Shown here in pieces: positions 37,036-46,932 of a stretch of DNA of 64,000 nt. Location of the stretch: NCBI RefSeq assembly GCF_001427825.1, contig NZ_LMGT01000001.1:124001-188000 (forward strand). The letters run 5' to 3'. Position 1 is the stretch's first letter; each line of letters begins with the position of its first letter. Both the position numbers and the translations under genes were made by a program. The notes under the pieces were generated by a model, which was given only the letters and a program-made list of their open reading frames with translations, was not told the DNA's origin and searched no databases. The stretch is from Brevundimonas sp. Root608. Lineage in GTDB: Bacteria; Pseudomonadota; Alphaproteobacteria; Caulobacterales; Caulobacteraceae.

Positions 37036-37337
37036 CCGACCGGCGGAGTCCGGGCGCCCTGCATCTGGCGCAACATTTCGCGGCTGTCGGCGCGATCCTC
37101 GCCGCTCTGGACCACGCTGCGGCAAATCCGACGGCCGAAGCGCGATCCGGTCACCGGCTCGGTCCGGCAGACCTGCGTCGGTTGGGCCTGCTCCGCGACG
37201 ACGCTTGCGCCCGAGGGCGCCGGAGCGGCTTCGGCTGCGGTCGCCGCGACGGGCGCCGGCGCGACCGCGGGGGTCCGGGCTGGAGGTGTCTGCTGCGACA
37301 AGACGAGCGAGGCCAGCAAGGCGACGGGGAACGGCAC
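37032..37337 (-). CDS. Small exported Ala/Pro-rich protein with two Cys
   Basis: The 101-residue product is taken from a GTG at 37337 preceded by AGGAGA; the open frame further upstream overlaps coq7 and is not credible. It has a signal peptide (VPFPVALLASLVLSQQ), an Ala/Pro linker, and a C-terminal domain VCRTEPVTGSRFGRRICRSV with two Cys likely to form a disulphide. This short C-x14-C pattern recurs in small secreted proteins of the group, but function is unknown. Confidence 0.68.
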   Translation of the reverse strand: MPFPVALLASLVLSQQTPPARTPAVAPAPVAATAAEAAPAPSGASVVAEQAQPTQVCRTEPVTGSRFGRRICRSVVQSGEDRADSREMLRQMQGARTPPVG

Positions 37338-37405
37338 ACGGCTCTCCTGTGAAACTTCGGGCCTATAATGCCAACGGGGCGGCGGATCGCAACCCGTACG
37401 TGCGG

Positions 37406-38014
37406 TCAGACCTTTTCGCTGATCCTGATCGCCACACGGCAACCGGCCTTTATGACCGCGCTCAGCAGACCATAGCCAGGCGCCTCGCGGGCCCCGTGGT
37501 CCACGGCGTGATCGTGGTGCGCCAGCTCCTCGTCCCGGAAAACAGACAGCTCCGCCGCCAACGCGGGATCGCTCTCGCGCAGCTCGGCGATCTGGTCGGC
37601 GTAGTGTTCCTCGATGACGCTCTCGACCGCCTCGGTGCAGGCGTGGGCGGCCTTTTCGCCCATCAGGGCCGTGCCGGTCCCCAGGGCCAGGGCGGCCAGG
37701 CGCCAGACCGGGGTCATCGCCGTGGGCCGCACCCGTTCGGCGTTCAGCAGGGCGTCGAAGCGCGCCAGATGCACCGCCTCCTGGGCCTGCATCCCGCCCG
37801 TATCGGCGACCAGCGCCGCCTTGCCCGCGCGGCCCTCGAACACGGCCTTCTGGGCCCGATAGATGTGGACGGCGGCGTATTCGCCCGCGTGATCGACGCG
37901 CAGGATTTCGGCCCGGCGACGGCGGCTCGCGCCCCGTCCCGGCCGGGCCAGAGGAATGCGCCGACCGGTCGTGGAATCCGCTACGGGAGGTTCAGGTTCG
38001 AGGCGCTCTGGCAT
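37406..38014 (-). CDS. coq7: Demethoxyubiquinone hydroxylase
   Basis: Coq7 carries out the penultimate hydroxylation in ubiquinone synthesis with a di-iron centre. The 202-residue protein has the first iron-binding helix ILRVDHAGEYAAVHIYRAQ, a central AQEAVHLARFDALL, and a C-terminal VFRDEELAHHDHAVDHGA with Glu/His ligands. A short basic N-terminal extension precedes the domain. The dsbB stop overlaps its start by 23 bp, so the two are translationally linked. Confidence 0.95.
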   Translation of the reverse strand: MPERLEPEPPVADSTTGRRIPLARPGRGASRRRRAEILRVDHAGEYAAVHIYRAQKAVFEGRAGKAALVADTGGMQAQEAVHLARFDALLNAERVRPTAMTPVWRLAALALGTGTALMGEKAAHACTEAVESVIEEHYADQIAELRESDPALAAELSVFRDEELAHHDHAVDHGAREAPGYGLLSAVIKAGCRVAIRISEKV

Positions 38015-38525
38015 CCTTGGGCCTCTTTGCGGCGAGCAGGCTGAAGATGGCGAGGGCCGCCGAGATCAGGGCGTTCCATCCTGCCATCGACAGGCCGAGG
38101 AACCGCCATGTCACCGTGTCGCAGAAGACCGGCGCCTCGATCGGTCCGGCGCCGAGGGCGAGCGCGGCCAGGCTTTCGAGATTGACGTCTCCCCCGCCGG
38201 CGCAGGTCGCGGGCAGTTCCCACCACTTCATCTCACCGCCCATGTGGAAGACGGCGGTGATCGTCCCGGTGGCGAAGACGACGGCCAGCAGGAAGGCGGC
38301 GATGCGGGGCGTGCCGCGGCTGCCGCGGCTGATGACGTGCCAGAGGGTGGCGGTCAGGGCGATGACGACGGCGCCCCAGTAGACCTCGCGCTGCTTGAGA
38401 CACAGGTTGCACGGCGCCAGGCCGGCGAACCGCTCGAACGCATGCGCCGCGCCCAGCAGCGCCAGCGAGGCGGCGAGGGCGAAGGCGGTCCACCACCGCG
38501 TCAGGAGTCGATAAAGGCGTCTCAT
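37992..38525 (-). CDS. dsbB: Disulphide bond formation protein DsbB
   Basis: DsbB reoxidises DsbA and passes electrons to quinone in the inner membrane. The 177-residue protein has four membrane segments, the first redox motif CNLC in GLAPCNLCLKQREVYWG, and a second periplasmic Cys pair (ATCAGGGDVN ... VFCDTVTW). The ATG at 38525 (MRRLYRLLTRWW) sets the family length. It is followed by coq7, whose product supplies the quinone, a sensible pairing. dsbA is not here. Confidence 0.93.
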   Translation of the reverse strand: MRRLYRLLTRWWTAFALAASLALLGAAHAFERFAGLAPCNLCLKQREVYWGAVVIALTATLWHVISRGSRGTPRIAAFLLAVVFATGTITAVFHMGGEMKWWELPATCAGGGDVNLESLAALALGAGPIEAPVFCDTVTWRFLGLSMAGWNALISAALAIFSLLAAKRPKDARAPRT

Positions 38526-38577
38526 CGGACGACGTTCATAGCCGCGCCGGAACGCCGCGTCGATGAGGCTCGCTCGA

Positions 38578-39153
38578 TCAGAGAAGCTTGACCGCCACGA
38601 TGGCGCCGACGAGCACCACCAGGCCGATGATGCTCCACATCGCCAGCCGCTTCTCGACCATCGCCAGCATGGCCGGGCCCCAGCGCTTGAGGATGAAGGC
38701 CTCGGCATAGAAGCGCGCGCCCCGGGTCACGACGCACAGCGCCACGAACAGGGGAAAGTTGAACTGGAAGATGCCCGAGGCGATGGTGATCAGCTTGAAC
38801 GGGATGGGCGTAAGGCCCTTGATCAGGATCACCCAGGCCCCGTGTTTCTGGAACAGGGCCTTGGACGCCTCGAAGGTGTCGGCCTTGCCCAGCCACGTCA
38901 GGATCATCATCCCGACATCGGTGAGGAAATAGCCGATCGCATAGCCCAGCACGGCGCCCAGCACCGACGCCACGGTGCAGACGGTCGCATAGAAATAGGC
39001 CCGATCCGGCCGGGCCAGGATCATCGGCGCCAGCATCACGTCGGGCGGAATGGGGAAGAAGGAACTCTCGGCGAACGAAACCGCGGCCATGGCCGGCGTG
39101 GCGTGTTTGCTGCGGGCCAGGGCGAAGACCCAGTCGTAGAGCTTGCGGAGCAT
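38578..39153 (-). CDS. DedA/YqaA-family membrane protein
   Basis: The 191-residue inner-membrane protein has the family features SFAESSFFPIPPDVMLAPMI and GLTPIPFKLITIASGIFQFN, with a Gly-rich reentrant segment between. DedA-type proteins are linked to lipid flipping or proton-motive force maintenance. The ATG at 39153 is preferred over the Arg-rich extension. It lies 52 bp upstream of dsbB and may head the dsbB-coq7 operon. Confidence 0.88.
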   Translation of the reverse strand: MLRKLYDWVFALARSKHATPAMAAVSFAESSFFPIPPDVMLAPMILARPDRAYFYATVCTVASVLGAVLGYAIGYFLTDVGMMILTWLGKADTFEASKALFQKHGAWVILIKGLTPIPFKLITIASGIFQFNFPLFVALCVVTRGARFYAEAFILKRWGPAMLAMVEKRLAMWSIIGLVVLVGAIVAVKLL

Positions 39154-39299
39154 GGAATTCCTTCGGCGGCGGCCGGACCGGTCGCCTCTAGCAGGCGGCG
39201 TGGACCGGCGCACCTGCCGAAACAGGCCGTTATTCGCGATCGCGGCGAAGGGTCGCTATAGAGGCCGGCTTCCCGCCCCTCCCCAGGATGGACCTTCCC

Positions 39300-39740
39300 A
39301 TGCGCTATCTGCACACCATGGTCCGGGTCACGGACCTTGACGCCTCGCTGCGATTCTACCGCGACCTGCTGGGTCTGGTGGAGACGCGCCGGATGGAGAA
39401 CGAGGCCGGGCGCTACACCCTGGTCTTCCTCGCGGCCCCCGCCGACCGGACGCGCGCGGAGGCCGAGCGGTCGCCCGAGGTCGAACTGACCTTCAACTGG
39501 GACCCCCAGCCGTATGACGGCGGGCGCAATTTCGGCCATCTGGCCTATCGGGTGGATGACATCTACGCCGCCTGCCGGACGCTGATGGACGGGGGCGTGG
39601 TGATCAACCGGCCGCCGCGCGACGGCAATATGGCCTTCGTCCGCTCGCCCGACGGCATCTCCATCGAACTGCTGCAGGAAGGCGCGCCCCTGGCCCCCGC
39701 CGAGCCCTGGGCCTCCATGCCGAACACCGGCAGCTGGTGA
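39300..39740 (+). CDS. gloA: Lactoylglutathione lyase-like VOC protein
   Basis: The 146-residue VOC protein has the glyoxalase I layout: His5 in MRYLHTMVRV, an Glu in ELTFNWD, His in NFGHLAYRVDD, and Glu in GISIELLQ, the four metal ligands. The segment FYRDLLGLVETRRMENEAGRYTLVF is typical of GloA. It should convert the methylglyoxal-glutathione adduct to lactoylglutathione. The ATG at 39300 matches the family; one at 39288 is also possible. Its stop is coupled to the next gene (GTGA). Confidence 0.88.
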   Translation: MRYLHTMVRVTDLDASLRFYRDLLGLVETRRMENEAGRYTLVFLAAPADRTRAEAERSPEVELTFNWDPQPYDGGRNFGHLAYRVDDIYAACRTLMDGGVVINRPPRDGNMAFVRSPDGISIELLQEGAPLAPAEPWASMPNTGSW

Positions 39741-40354
39741 CCGTGCGGACCCTGATCGCCGTCATCGCCGCGGCCGGGACGCTGGCGGCCTGCGCCTCCA
39801 CCTCCGAGACCTATCCGTCGCGCACGGCGACGGAACAGCTGCTGGTCGCGCGCGCCGCCGACCGCGCGGTCGAGGGCCTGACCCTGCCGATCCCGGCGGG
39901 ATCGCGGGTCTTCGTCGACGCCGCCTTCTTCCAGGCCGAGAACGCCGCCTATGCGGTCAGCGCCATCCGCGGCGCCCTGTCCGAGGCGGGCTACGCGCTT
40001 GCCCCGTCCAGGGTCGAGGCCGACGCGGTGTTCGAACTGCGCGCCGGGGCGCTGTCGCTGGAACAGATGCGCCGCGTCTTCGGCCTGCCCGAGATGCGCG
40101 TGCCGATCAACGACAGCTTCAACGTCGTCTCGGTGCCCGAACTGTCGCTCTACAGCCAGCGCGATCGCGTCGGCGTCGCCGAGTTCTCGGGCTTCCTCTA
40201 CGAACCCCGGACGGGCGCGCCGCTGGGGGCGGTCGTACCGATGACGGGCGAGTACCGCATCCGCAGCCACAAACTGCTGATGATCGCCGCCTGGGGCCAG
40301 CAGAGCGTCGAACCCGGCGAACGCGACCCCGGCGACAGCTGGCGGCAGTTCTAG
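39737..40354 (+). CDS. Lipoprotein, DUF6655/DUF4136-like
   Basis: The 205-residue protein has a lipobox (GTLAACAST) and a compact domain with VEADAVFELRAGALSLEQMRR and a surface-like MTGEYRIRSHKLLMIAAWGQQS. It starts with GTG overlapping the gloA-like stop, so it is cotranscribed; a second in-frame GTG is two codons on. Family placement (DUF6655 or DUF4136 type) is tentative. Function unknown. Confidence 0.65.
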   Translation: MTVRTLIAVIAAAGTLAACASTSETYPSRTATEQLLVARAADRAVEGLTLPIPAGSRVFVDAAFFQAENAAYAVSAIRGALSEAGYALAPSRVEADAVFELRAGALSLEQMRRVFGLPEMRVPINDSFNVVSVPELSLYSQRDRVGVAEFSGFLYEPRTGAPLGAVVPMTGEYRIRSHKLLMIAAWGQQSVEPGERDPGDSWRQF

Positions 40355-40420
40355 AGACCAAGGCTTGCGCCCCGCGCGGTGACCGGAGATGGTCGCGGGC
40401 TCAGTGTTCCGGGGGTTCCC

Positions 40421-42283
40421 ATGCGCCGTCTGCTCGTCTCGTCCGCCGCCGCCTTCGCCCTGCTGGCGGGGACGCCCGCCCTGGCGCAGGACCCCCACGC
40501 CGGCCACGCCGGGCATGCGGTCCCGGTCCCGGCGCAGAGCGAGGACGCCCGGCTGGCGGCCTTCTTCGAACAGGCCTTCCAGGAGCGGGTCGCGCTGAGC
40601 CCGCAGACCATGACCTCGCTGGGGCTCAAGACCGGCTACGACAGGCTGGACGACGCCACCGACGCCGCGTCCGATCGCCAGCTGGCCCTGGCCGAGAGCC
40701 AGCTGGTGCGGCTGAACGACGAATTCAATCCGCGGACCCTGAGCCCCGAAAGCCGGGTGTCGTGGCGGCTGTTCGAATACGGGGTCGAGCAGGCGCGGCT
40801 GTCGAACCGCTGGCGCGACTGGAATTATCAGTTCGCGGCCAACGGCAATCCCACCACGGGTCTGCCGGTCTTCATGATCAACAACCACCGCGTCGGCGAC
40901 GTGTCCGACGCCGAAGCCTATGTGGCCCGGCTGCGCGACGCCGGGCGGGTCATGGACGAGATTTCCGCCGAGCTGCGCGACCGGGCGTCGAAGGGGATCA
41001 TCTCGCCGAATTTCGTGTTCGAGCCGTCGATCGCCAACACCCGCAACATCATCGCCGGCGCGCCCTTCGACGGCGGCGCCGACAATCCGGTCTGGGCCGA
41101 TTTCCAGAAGAAGGTCGGCGCGCTGGACGCCGACCAGGCGACGAAGGACCGGCTGCTGGCCGAGGGGCGCGAAGCCCTGACCGGCGAGTGGAAGCGTGGC
41201 TATGACGGGGTGCTGTCGGCCCTGGCCGAGGTGCAGGTCCAGGCCGCGGCCATGCCGGACCGGGACGGCGGCGTCTGGCGGCTGCCGGACGGGGAGGCCT
41301 TCTACAACGCCCGTCTGCAGCTCTCGACGACCACCGACCTGACGGCGGACCAGATTCACGAGATCGGTCTGGCCGAGGTGGCGCGGCTGCAGGGCGAGAT
41401 GCAGACCATCATGACCCAGGTCGGCTTCACCGGCTCGCTGCAGGAGATGTTCGCCTTCCTCAAGACGGATCCGCGCTTCCAGTATCCGAACACGCCCGAG
41501 GGCAAGGAGCAGTATCTGACCGACTCGCGGGCCTTCATCGCCCAAGTGATGGAGGCCGCGCCGCGCTGGTTCCACGACCTGCCCGAGGCGGCGCTGGAGG
41601 TGCGGTCGGTCGAGCCGTGGCGCGAGGCGACGGCCTCGGTCGCCTTCTACAATTCGCCGGCTCCCGACGGGTCGCGGCCCGGCATCTACTACGTCAACCT
41701 GTCGGACATGACCCAGGTGCTGAAGCCCCAGATCGAGGCCATCAGCTATCACGAGGGCGCGCCGGGCCATCACTTCCAGATCGCCTACGCCCAGGAGATG
41801 GAGAGCCTGCCGCGCTTCCGCCGGTTCGGGGGTTACGGCGCCTACGCCGAAGGCTGGGGGCTCTACGCGGAGCGCCTCGGCAAGGAGCTGGGCTTCTACC
41901 CGGATCCGTATTCCGACTTCGGCCGGCTGTCGCTGGAGCTGTGGCGGTCGGTGCGGCTGGTCACGGACACCGGCCTGCATGCGAAGCGCTGGAGCCGCGA
42001 ACAGGCCATTGAATATTTCCAGCGGAACTCGCTGCTGAGCGAGCGCGACATCGTCAAGGAGGTCGAGCGCTATCTGACCAATCCGGGTCAGGCGACCAGC
42101 TACAAGATCGGCGAGCTGAAGATCATGGAGCTGCGCCGGCGGGCGCAGGCGGCGCTCGGATCACGCTTCGACATCCGGGATTTCCACGCCGTCGTCCTGG
42201 GCTCGGGCTCGGTGCCGCTGGAGGTGCTGGAGGACCAGATCGACGCCTGGATCGCGGCCGGGGGCGGGGCGCCCGCCGCCTGA
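40421..42283 (+). CDS. Exported DUF885 metallohydrolase
   Basis: The 620-residue DUF885 protein has a signal peptide (cleavage ALAQ, ~residue 23), an immediate His-rich segment (DPHAGHAGHAVPVP), a helical body, and the predicted zinc motif YHEGAPGHHFQIAYAQE near residue 445 with YAEGWGLYAE following. DUF885 enzymes are presumed peptidases. The ATG at 40421 sits directly before the signal peptide. It is one of three exported hydrolases in the window with His clusters behind the signal peptide. Confidence 0.88.
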   Translation: MRRLLVSSAAAFALLAGTPALAQDPHAGHAGHAVPVPAQSEDARLAAFFEQAFQERVALSPQTMTSLGLKTGYDRLDDATDAASDRQLALAESQLVRLNDEFNPRTLSPESRVSWRLFEYGVEQARLSNRWRDWNYQFAANGNPTTGLPVFMINNHRVGDVSDAEAYVARLRDAGRVMDEISAELRDRASKGIISPNFVFEPSIANTRNIIAGAPFDGGADNPVWADFQKKVGALDADQATKDRLLAEGREALTGEWKRGYDGVLSALAEVQVQAAAMPDRDGGVWRLPDGEAFYNARLQLSTTTDLTADQIHEIGLAEVARLQGEMQTIMTQVGFTGSLQEMFAFLKTDPRFQYPNTPEGKEQYLTDSRAFIAQVMEAAPRWFHDLPEAALEVRSVEPWREATASVAFYNSPAPDGSRPGIYYVNLSDMTQVLKPQIEAISYHEGAPGHHFQIAYAQEMESLPRFRRFGGYGAYAEGWGLYAERLGKELGFYPDPYSDFGRLSLELWRSVRLVTDTGLHAKRWSREQAIEYFQRNSLLSERDIVKEVERYLTNPGQATSYKIGELKIMELRRRAQAALGSRFDIRDFHAVVLGSGSVPLEVLEDQIDAWIAAGGGAPAA

Positions 42284-42365
42284 GACGCGGCGCGGCCCTT
42301 GGTCGCGTTGGCGGAACCATGGCCCCGCCCCAACTCTACCGTCTGAACCGTGAATGGAGACGCCG

Positions 42366-42695
42366 ATGCCGCTCTTGATGTGCCCGAACGACAACGCCGC
42401 CATGCAGACGCTGGAACGGGGCGGCGTGCAGTTCGACATGTGCCCCAGTTGCCGGGGCGTCTGGCTGGACCGGGGCGAGCTGGAGAAGCTGATGGCCTCG
42501 GCGACGGAAGAGGGCCGCGCGTCAGCGCCCCAGGCCGCGCCGCCGCAGCAGCCATCCTATCCGCCGCAACAGCCCGCGCCCCAGCCCTGGGGCGCGCAAC
42601 CGGCGTACCGCGACGAACGGTATCGCAGCCGCGACGATGACGACCACCGCTACAGGAAAAAGAAGCGGGACAGCATTTTCGACATCTTCGACTGA
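42366..42695 (+). CDS. TFIIB-type zinc-ribbon protein
   Basis: The 109-residue protein has CPND ... CPSCRGVWLDRGELEKL, a zinc ribbon of the zf-TFIIB type, then a Pro/Gln-rich linker and a basic-acidic end (RKKKRDSIFDIFD). Family members are small cytoplasmic proteins of unknown role. GGAG 7 bp before the ATG at 42366 decides this start over 42354. It ends 3 bp before the convergent DUF2336-like gene. Confidence 0.85.
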   Translation: MPLLMCPNDNAAMQTLERGGVQFDMCPSCRGVWLDRGELEKLMASATEEGRASAPQAAPPQQPSYPPQQPAPQPWGAQPAYRDERYRSRDDDDHRYRKKKRDSIFDIFD

Positions 42696-42698
42696 GGT

Positions 42699-44444
42699 CT
42701 AGGCGGCCAGGCCGGCGGCCCTCATCAGGCCCTTCAGCGGGGCGAGGACCTCGGGCGTGGACGACAGGGTCGCGCGCGATTCCGGGGCGCGGAACAGCCT
42801 GACGGCCTCGGCCTTGGCCCGGTCCGCCGCGGGCCCGAGAGGCGCGGTCTCGCCGGCCGCCAGCCGCAGCAGAACCGACAGCTTCTGAGGCAGGGGCGCG
42901 GGCGACCGCGCCAGCATCATCACGATCTTCGCCTCGCTCTCGACCGCGCCGCCGACGGCGCCTATGGCCGCCGAAATCTGGGTGTCGTCGCGCTCGGTCA
43001 GGCCGCAGCCGTGCACCGCCCGTTGCAGGCCGGCGAGGACGCCCAGCTTCTGCGCCGCGGTCTGGCCGACCGCGGCGGCGCGCATCTCGGTTTCGAACCG
43101 CAGGGAGCCGACGCAGGCCGACAGCCAGCGGGCCGCCGAGCGCTTGTTGGCGGTGCCGGTCACGTTCTCGCACAGCCGGGTCAGGGCCTCGGCCTCGCAC
43201 AGCACCGTGGTGCACGGCTTGACATAGGCGGCCACGAAATCGGCGGTGACGATCGCCTTGGAGCGCTCGTTGAACGCGTTCTGAACCTCTTCAAGGGTGA
43301 GCAGGCGGCCGGCCGTGACGGTCAAGGCCATGGCGAGGGTGCGCAGGATGTCGATCTCGCCCGCGGCGTCGTTGGGGCGCAGGCGACGCGGGCTCATCAG
43401 CTCGCGCAGCACCATCCGGGCGAGGGCGGCCGCCAGCAGCGGGAATTCCCCGGCCTCCAGCCGCGCGCCGAGGCGGGCGGCGGGCCCCTCGACGTTCGGA
43501 ACCTGCAGGGCCATCCGGACGTCCTGGCGGATCAGGGCGGCGATCTCGTTGGGAGCGACCATCCGCACCACGGCCGCCAGCGAGGCGCCCTGATCGAGCG
43601 CGGGCCCGAGGATGTCCGTCAGATTGGTGCGCGCCGCCAGCATTTCGCACAGGATCTGTTCGATCGGCACCAGCACCATGGCGCGGGGCGGACCCTCCAT
43701 GGGCGCGCGCTCGGCCAGATCCATCAGGCGATCCAGCCGCGCGCGGCCGCCGCGGACCCCGATCACCGCGCCCGACACCACTCCGCCCATGATGAAGGCC
43801 CGGTCAGCCTGGCCCGCCAGCCGGTGCGCCAGGTCGGCGATCGAGCAATCCTCCAGACTGGGGAACTGTCCGCGCCGGCCCGCGGCGATGACCCGTTCGA
43901 TCGCCCCGTCGGCCAGCTTCTGATAGTGGCGCACCAGATCGTGCACCGGCTGGCCCACGGCCTGGCTCTCGGGCACGGCGACCTTCTGGATGGCGTGCTG
44001 CAGCTCCACCCCCGAAGCCTCCAGCTTCTCGGCCAGGTCGGGACGGTGCAGCAGTTCGAACGCCGTCACGCCCTGACGCCCGAGCCAGTCCTCGAGCACC
44101 CGGCCGATCAACTCGCGGGACTGGGACGTATAGAAGTCCTGCGGTCCATTGCAGCGCGGACCGCTCTGGCCATCGGGCACCACCCGCTTGTGCCTCACCT
44201 CGGGCGCGCCACGGGTCAGCAGGGTCAGGCTGGCGAACTCCATGGTGTCGGGATCAAGGGTTTCCCGGGTCACCCGCACCGCCGCCGCGCGGCTGTCGGC
44301 CAGCATGTCTTCCGCCGTCTGCACCGCGATCGTGCGGTCTTCCGTGGCCATCTGGAGCGTCCAGGGCGCGGGAGCCGTCTTTCGGATATAAACTTCGTAG
44401 TGGACGGAGCCGGCCATCAAAACGCTCTTACTGTTCGCCTCCAT
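42699..44444 (-). CDS. Large hypothetical protein, DUF2336-like
   Basis: A 581-residue soluble protein composed mainly of helices. The central region (SIADLAHRLAGQADRAF; ILRTLAMALTVTAGRLLTLEEV) recalls HEAT-like DUF2336 proteins, but the match is weak by eye. There is no signal peptide. It is divergent from chvI, separated by 180 bp, and I recall a hypothetical gene in that place in Caulobacter. A role in the Chv pathway is possible but only suggested by position. Confidence 0.6.
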   Translation of the reverse strand: MEANSKSVLMAGSVHYEVYIRKTAPAPWTLQMATEDRTIAVQTAEDMLADSRAAAVRVTRETLDPDTMEFASLTLLTRGAPEVRHKRVVPDGQSGPRCNGPQDFYTSQSRELIGRVLEDWLGRQGVTAFELLHRPDLAEKLEASGVELQHAIQKVAVPESQAVGQPVHDLVRHYQKLADGAIERVIAAGRRGQFPSLEDCSIADLAHRLAGQADRAFIMGGVVSGAVIGVRGGRARLDRLMDLAERAPMEGPPRAMVLVPIEQILCEMLAARTNLTDILGPALDQGASLAAVVRMVAPNEIAALIRQDVRMALQVPNVEGPAARLGARLEAGEFPLLAAALARMVLRELMSPRRLRPNDAAGEIDILRTLAMALTVTAGRLLTLEEVQNAFNERSKAIVTADFVAAYVKPCTTVLCEAEALTRLCENVTGTANKRSAARWLSACVGSLRFETEMRAAAVGQTAAQKLGVLAGLQRAVHGCGLTERDDTQISAAIGAVGGAVESEAKIVMMLARSPAPLPQKLSVLLRLAAGETAPLGPAADRAKAEAVRLFRAPESRATLSSTPEVLAPLKGLMRAAGLAA

Positions 44445-44624
44445 GATGGCGCCAAGGCTTTAAGGCAGGGTTTCGTTGTGGATCATGATCGCGCGCCCCA
44501 TCTTCTGGCCCGCGGCCGCTGTTGTCGGGTTTTTGGTCGACCGGCGCCGAACAATGATGGATTAGAACGGTAACGCTTGCCGTGCGTTGAGACTGCGAAC
44601 GAAGAGTCTGCAAGGAGACCGCCT

Positions 44625-45329
44625 TTGGCCAACATCACCCTGGTCGACGACGACGAGAACATCGTCGCCTCCGTCTCGCTGGCGCTGGAAAGCCACGGTC
44701 ACAAGATCACGGCGTACCACGATGGGGCCGCCGGGCTGGAGGCGCTGGAGGCCAATCCCCCGGATCTGGCCATCCTGGACGTCAAGATGCCCCGCATGGA
44801 CGGGATGGAAGTCTTGCGCCGCCTGCGCCAGACCTCGCAGATCCCGGTCATCATGCTGACCTCGCGCGACGAGGAGATCGACGAAATCCTGGGCTTCAAC
44901 CTCGGCGCCGACGACTACATCCACAAGCCGTTCAGCCAGCGTCTGCTGATCGAGCGGGTCAAGGCCCTGCTGCGCCGGACCGGCGCGGACGGCGGCGAGC
45001 CCGAGCCCTCGGGCGAGAATTCGGCCAAGGCCATCAAGCGCGGCAAGCTGTCGATGGACCCGGCCCGCCACGAGAGCACCTGGGAGGGCAAGCCGGTCAA
45101 GCTGACCGTCACCGAGTTCCTGCTGCTCCAGGCCCTGGCCCAGCGCCCGGGCTTCGTGAAGAGCCGCGACAACCTGATGGACGCCGCCTACGACGATCAG
45201 GTCTATGTCGACGACCGCACCATCGACAGCCACGTCAAACGCATGCGGAAGAAATTCCGGGTGGTCGACCCCGAGTTCGACGCCATCGAGACCCTGTATG
45301 GCGTCGGATACCGCTATCGCGAAAGCTGA
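44625..45329 (+). CDS. chvI: Response regulator ChvI
   Basis: ChvI is the OmpR-family regulator of the ChvG-ChvI envelope/acid stress system. The 234-residue protein has a receiver domain with Asp52 as phospho-acceptor ([14 protein letters not shown]) and Lys in DDYIHKPFS, and a winged-helix DNA-binding domain ([27 protein letters not shown] ... [18 protein letters not shown]). A TTG at 44625 is the chosen start because AAGGAG lies 7 bp before it and it opens the receiver domain. chvG overlaps its end. Confidence 0.95.
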   Translation: MANITLVDDDENIVASVSLALESHGHKITAYHDGAAGLEALEANPPDLAILDVKMPRMDGMEVLRRLRQTSQIPVIMLTSRDEEIDEILGFNLGADDYIHKPFSQRLLIERVKALLRRTGADGGEPEPSGENSAKAIKRGKLSMDPARHESTWEGKPVKLTVTEFLLLQALAQRPGFVKSRDNLMDAAYDDQVYVDDRTIDSHVKRMRKKFRVVDPEFDAIETLYGVGYRYRES

Positions 45330-46932
45330 TCCGCTCCCGTCGGGAGACGACGAACCGCGCCGCCCGCTGAAACGCTTCGGGGGGTCGCGGCTCGGCGGCC
45401 TGATCCTGGCCCTGAATCTGCTCAGCCTGCTGATCCTGTTCGTCGGCGCCCTGTTGCTGAACGAGTGGAAACGCGGCCTGATCGAGGCGCGGCAGGAAAC
45501 CCTGGTCGCCCAGGCCGAGCTGCTGGCCAATGTGCTGGCGGACAAGGAATACACGGTCGGCGTGCCGACGCCGCAGTTCAACGTCGAGAAGGCGCCCCTG
45601 CTGCTGCGGGACAACTTCATCCCCGCGGGCCAGCGCGCGCGGCTGTTCGATATCGACGGCCTGCTGGTCGCCGACAGCTATGCGGTGACCGAGGTCATTC
45701 CCGGACAGCCCCTGCCGCCCGCCCGCCCCGCCGGCACGCCGGCGCCGGCGGTCGATCCCGCGCTCGAGGCCCGCAGCGGGGCCGATGTGGAGCGGGCCCG
45801 GGCGGCCCTCGCCGCCGAGGTCGAGGCGGCGCTGGACGGTCAGGTCCAGTCCACCGTGCGCCGCTCCGAGAGCGGCGACCGGGTGGTGTCGGTCTCCATC
45901 CCCGTACGCCATGTGCAGCAGGTGCTGGGGGTGCTGACGCTGGAGGCCGGCGACGTCGACGAGACCCTGGACGCCCAGCGCCGCGCCCTGATGCCCTTCG
46001 CCCTCGTGGCCCTGGCGGTGAATCTGCTGGGGTCTCTGCTGCTGCACCTGTTCGTGGCCCGTCCGGTCATGCGCCTGTCGGCGGCGGCGGACGAGGTCCG
46101 GCTGCAGCGCGCCCGCGCCATCTCCCTGCCCGATCTGGAGGGCCGCAAGGACGAGATCGGCGACCTCGCCCGCTCGCTGGAGACCATGACCGAGACCCTG
46201 TCCGACCGCATGGACGCCATCGAACGCTTCGCCGCCGACGTCTCGCACGAGATCAAGAACCCCCTGACGTCGATTCGTTCGGCGCTGGAGACCCTGCCGC
46301 TGGTCAGAACGGAGGCCCAGCGCGAGAAGCTGACGGGCCTGCTGCAACAGGATGTGCGGCGGCTGGACCGGCTGATCACCGACATCTCCAACGCCTCGCG
46401 GCTGGACGCCGAACTGGCCCGGGACCGGCCCCGGACGCTGGATCTCACCACCCTGCTGAGCGAGATCGTGGGCGTCTATGAGGCGGGCCGGAAGGCCGGC
46501 GAGCCGCGCATCGCCTTTGAAGCCTCGACCGGCGATCACACCCTGGTCGTGGGCCGCGACGGACCGCTGGGGCAGGTGTTCCGGAACCTGATCGACAACG
46601 CGCGGTCGTTCAGCCCGCCGGACGGCGTGGTGCGGGTGACGCTGTCCCGCGATCCGGCCGACCCCGACCGCCCCGCCCGCGTGCATATCGACGACGACGG
46701 CCCCGGGATTCCGCCCGATAACCTCGAGACCGTCTTCCAGCGATTCTACACCTCCCGGCCCAAGGGCACGGCCTTCGGAGCCAATTCCGGCCTCGGCCTG
46801 TCGATCGCCCGCCAGATCGTCGAGGCCCACGGCGGCCGCATCCGGGCCGAAAATCGCGCGGACGCGGGCGGGGCGATCACGGGCGCGCGCTTCGAGGTCG
46901 CCCTGCCGCTGGCGGCCGGCCGGCGCGGATGA
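45298..46932 (+). CDS. chvG: Sensor histidine kinase ChvG
   Basis: The 544-residue membrane kinase has two membrane helices (~residues 28-50 and ~228-250) around a ~180-residue periplasmic sensor domain, a HAMP-like linker, the H-box [15 protein letters not shown] with His317, and a HATPase domain ([36 protein letters not shown]). The ATG at 45298 lies inside the chvI 3' end (32-bp overlap), so chvI and chvG are coupled. It should phosphorylate ChvI; ligand is unknown. Confidence 0.93.
   Translation: MASDTAIAKADPLPSGDDEPRRPLKRFGGSRLGGLILALNLLSLLILFVGALLLNEWKRGLIEARQETLVAQAELLANVLADKEYTVGVPTPQFNVEKAPLLLRDNFIPAGQRARLFDIDGLLVADSYAVTEVIPGQPLPPARPAGTPAPAVDPALEARSGADVERARAALAAEVEAALDGQVQSTVRRSESGDRVVSVSIPVRHVQQVLGVLTLEAGDVDETLDAQRRALMPFALVALAVNLLGSLLLHLFVARPVMRLSAAADEVRLQRARAISLPDLEGRKDEIGDLARSLETMTETLSDRMDAIERFAADVSHEIKNPLTSIRSALETLPLVRTEAQREKLTGLLQQDVRRLDRLITDISNASRLDAELARDRPRTLDLTTLLSEIVGVYEAGRKAGEPRIAFEASTGDHTLVVGRDGPLGQVFRNLIDNARSFSPPDGVVRVTLSRDPADPDRPARVHIDDDGPGIPPDNLETVFQRFYTSRPKGTAFGANSGLGLSIARQIVEAHGGRIRAENRADAGGAITGARFEVALPLAAGRRG

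Noticed and set aside
37338..37442. Longer start for the small exported protein, overlapping coq7
   Set aside because: It would put a basic hydrophilic stretch before the signal peptide; the GTG at 37337 has AGGAGA at correct spacing.
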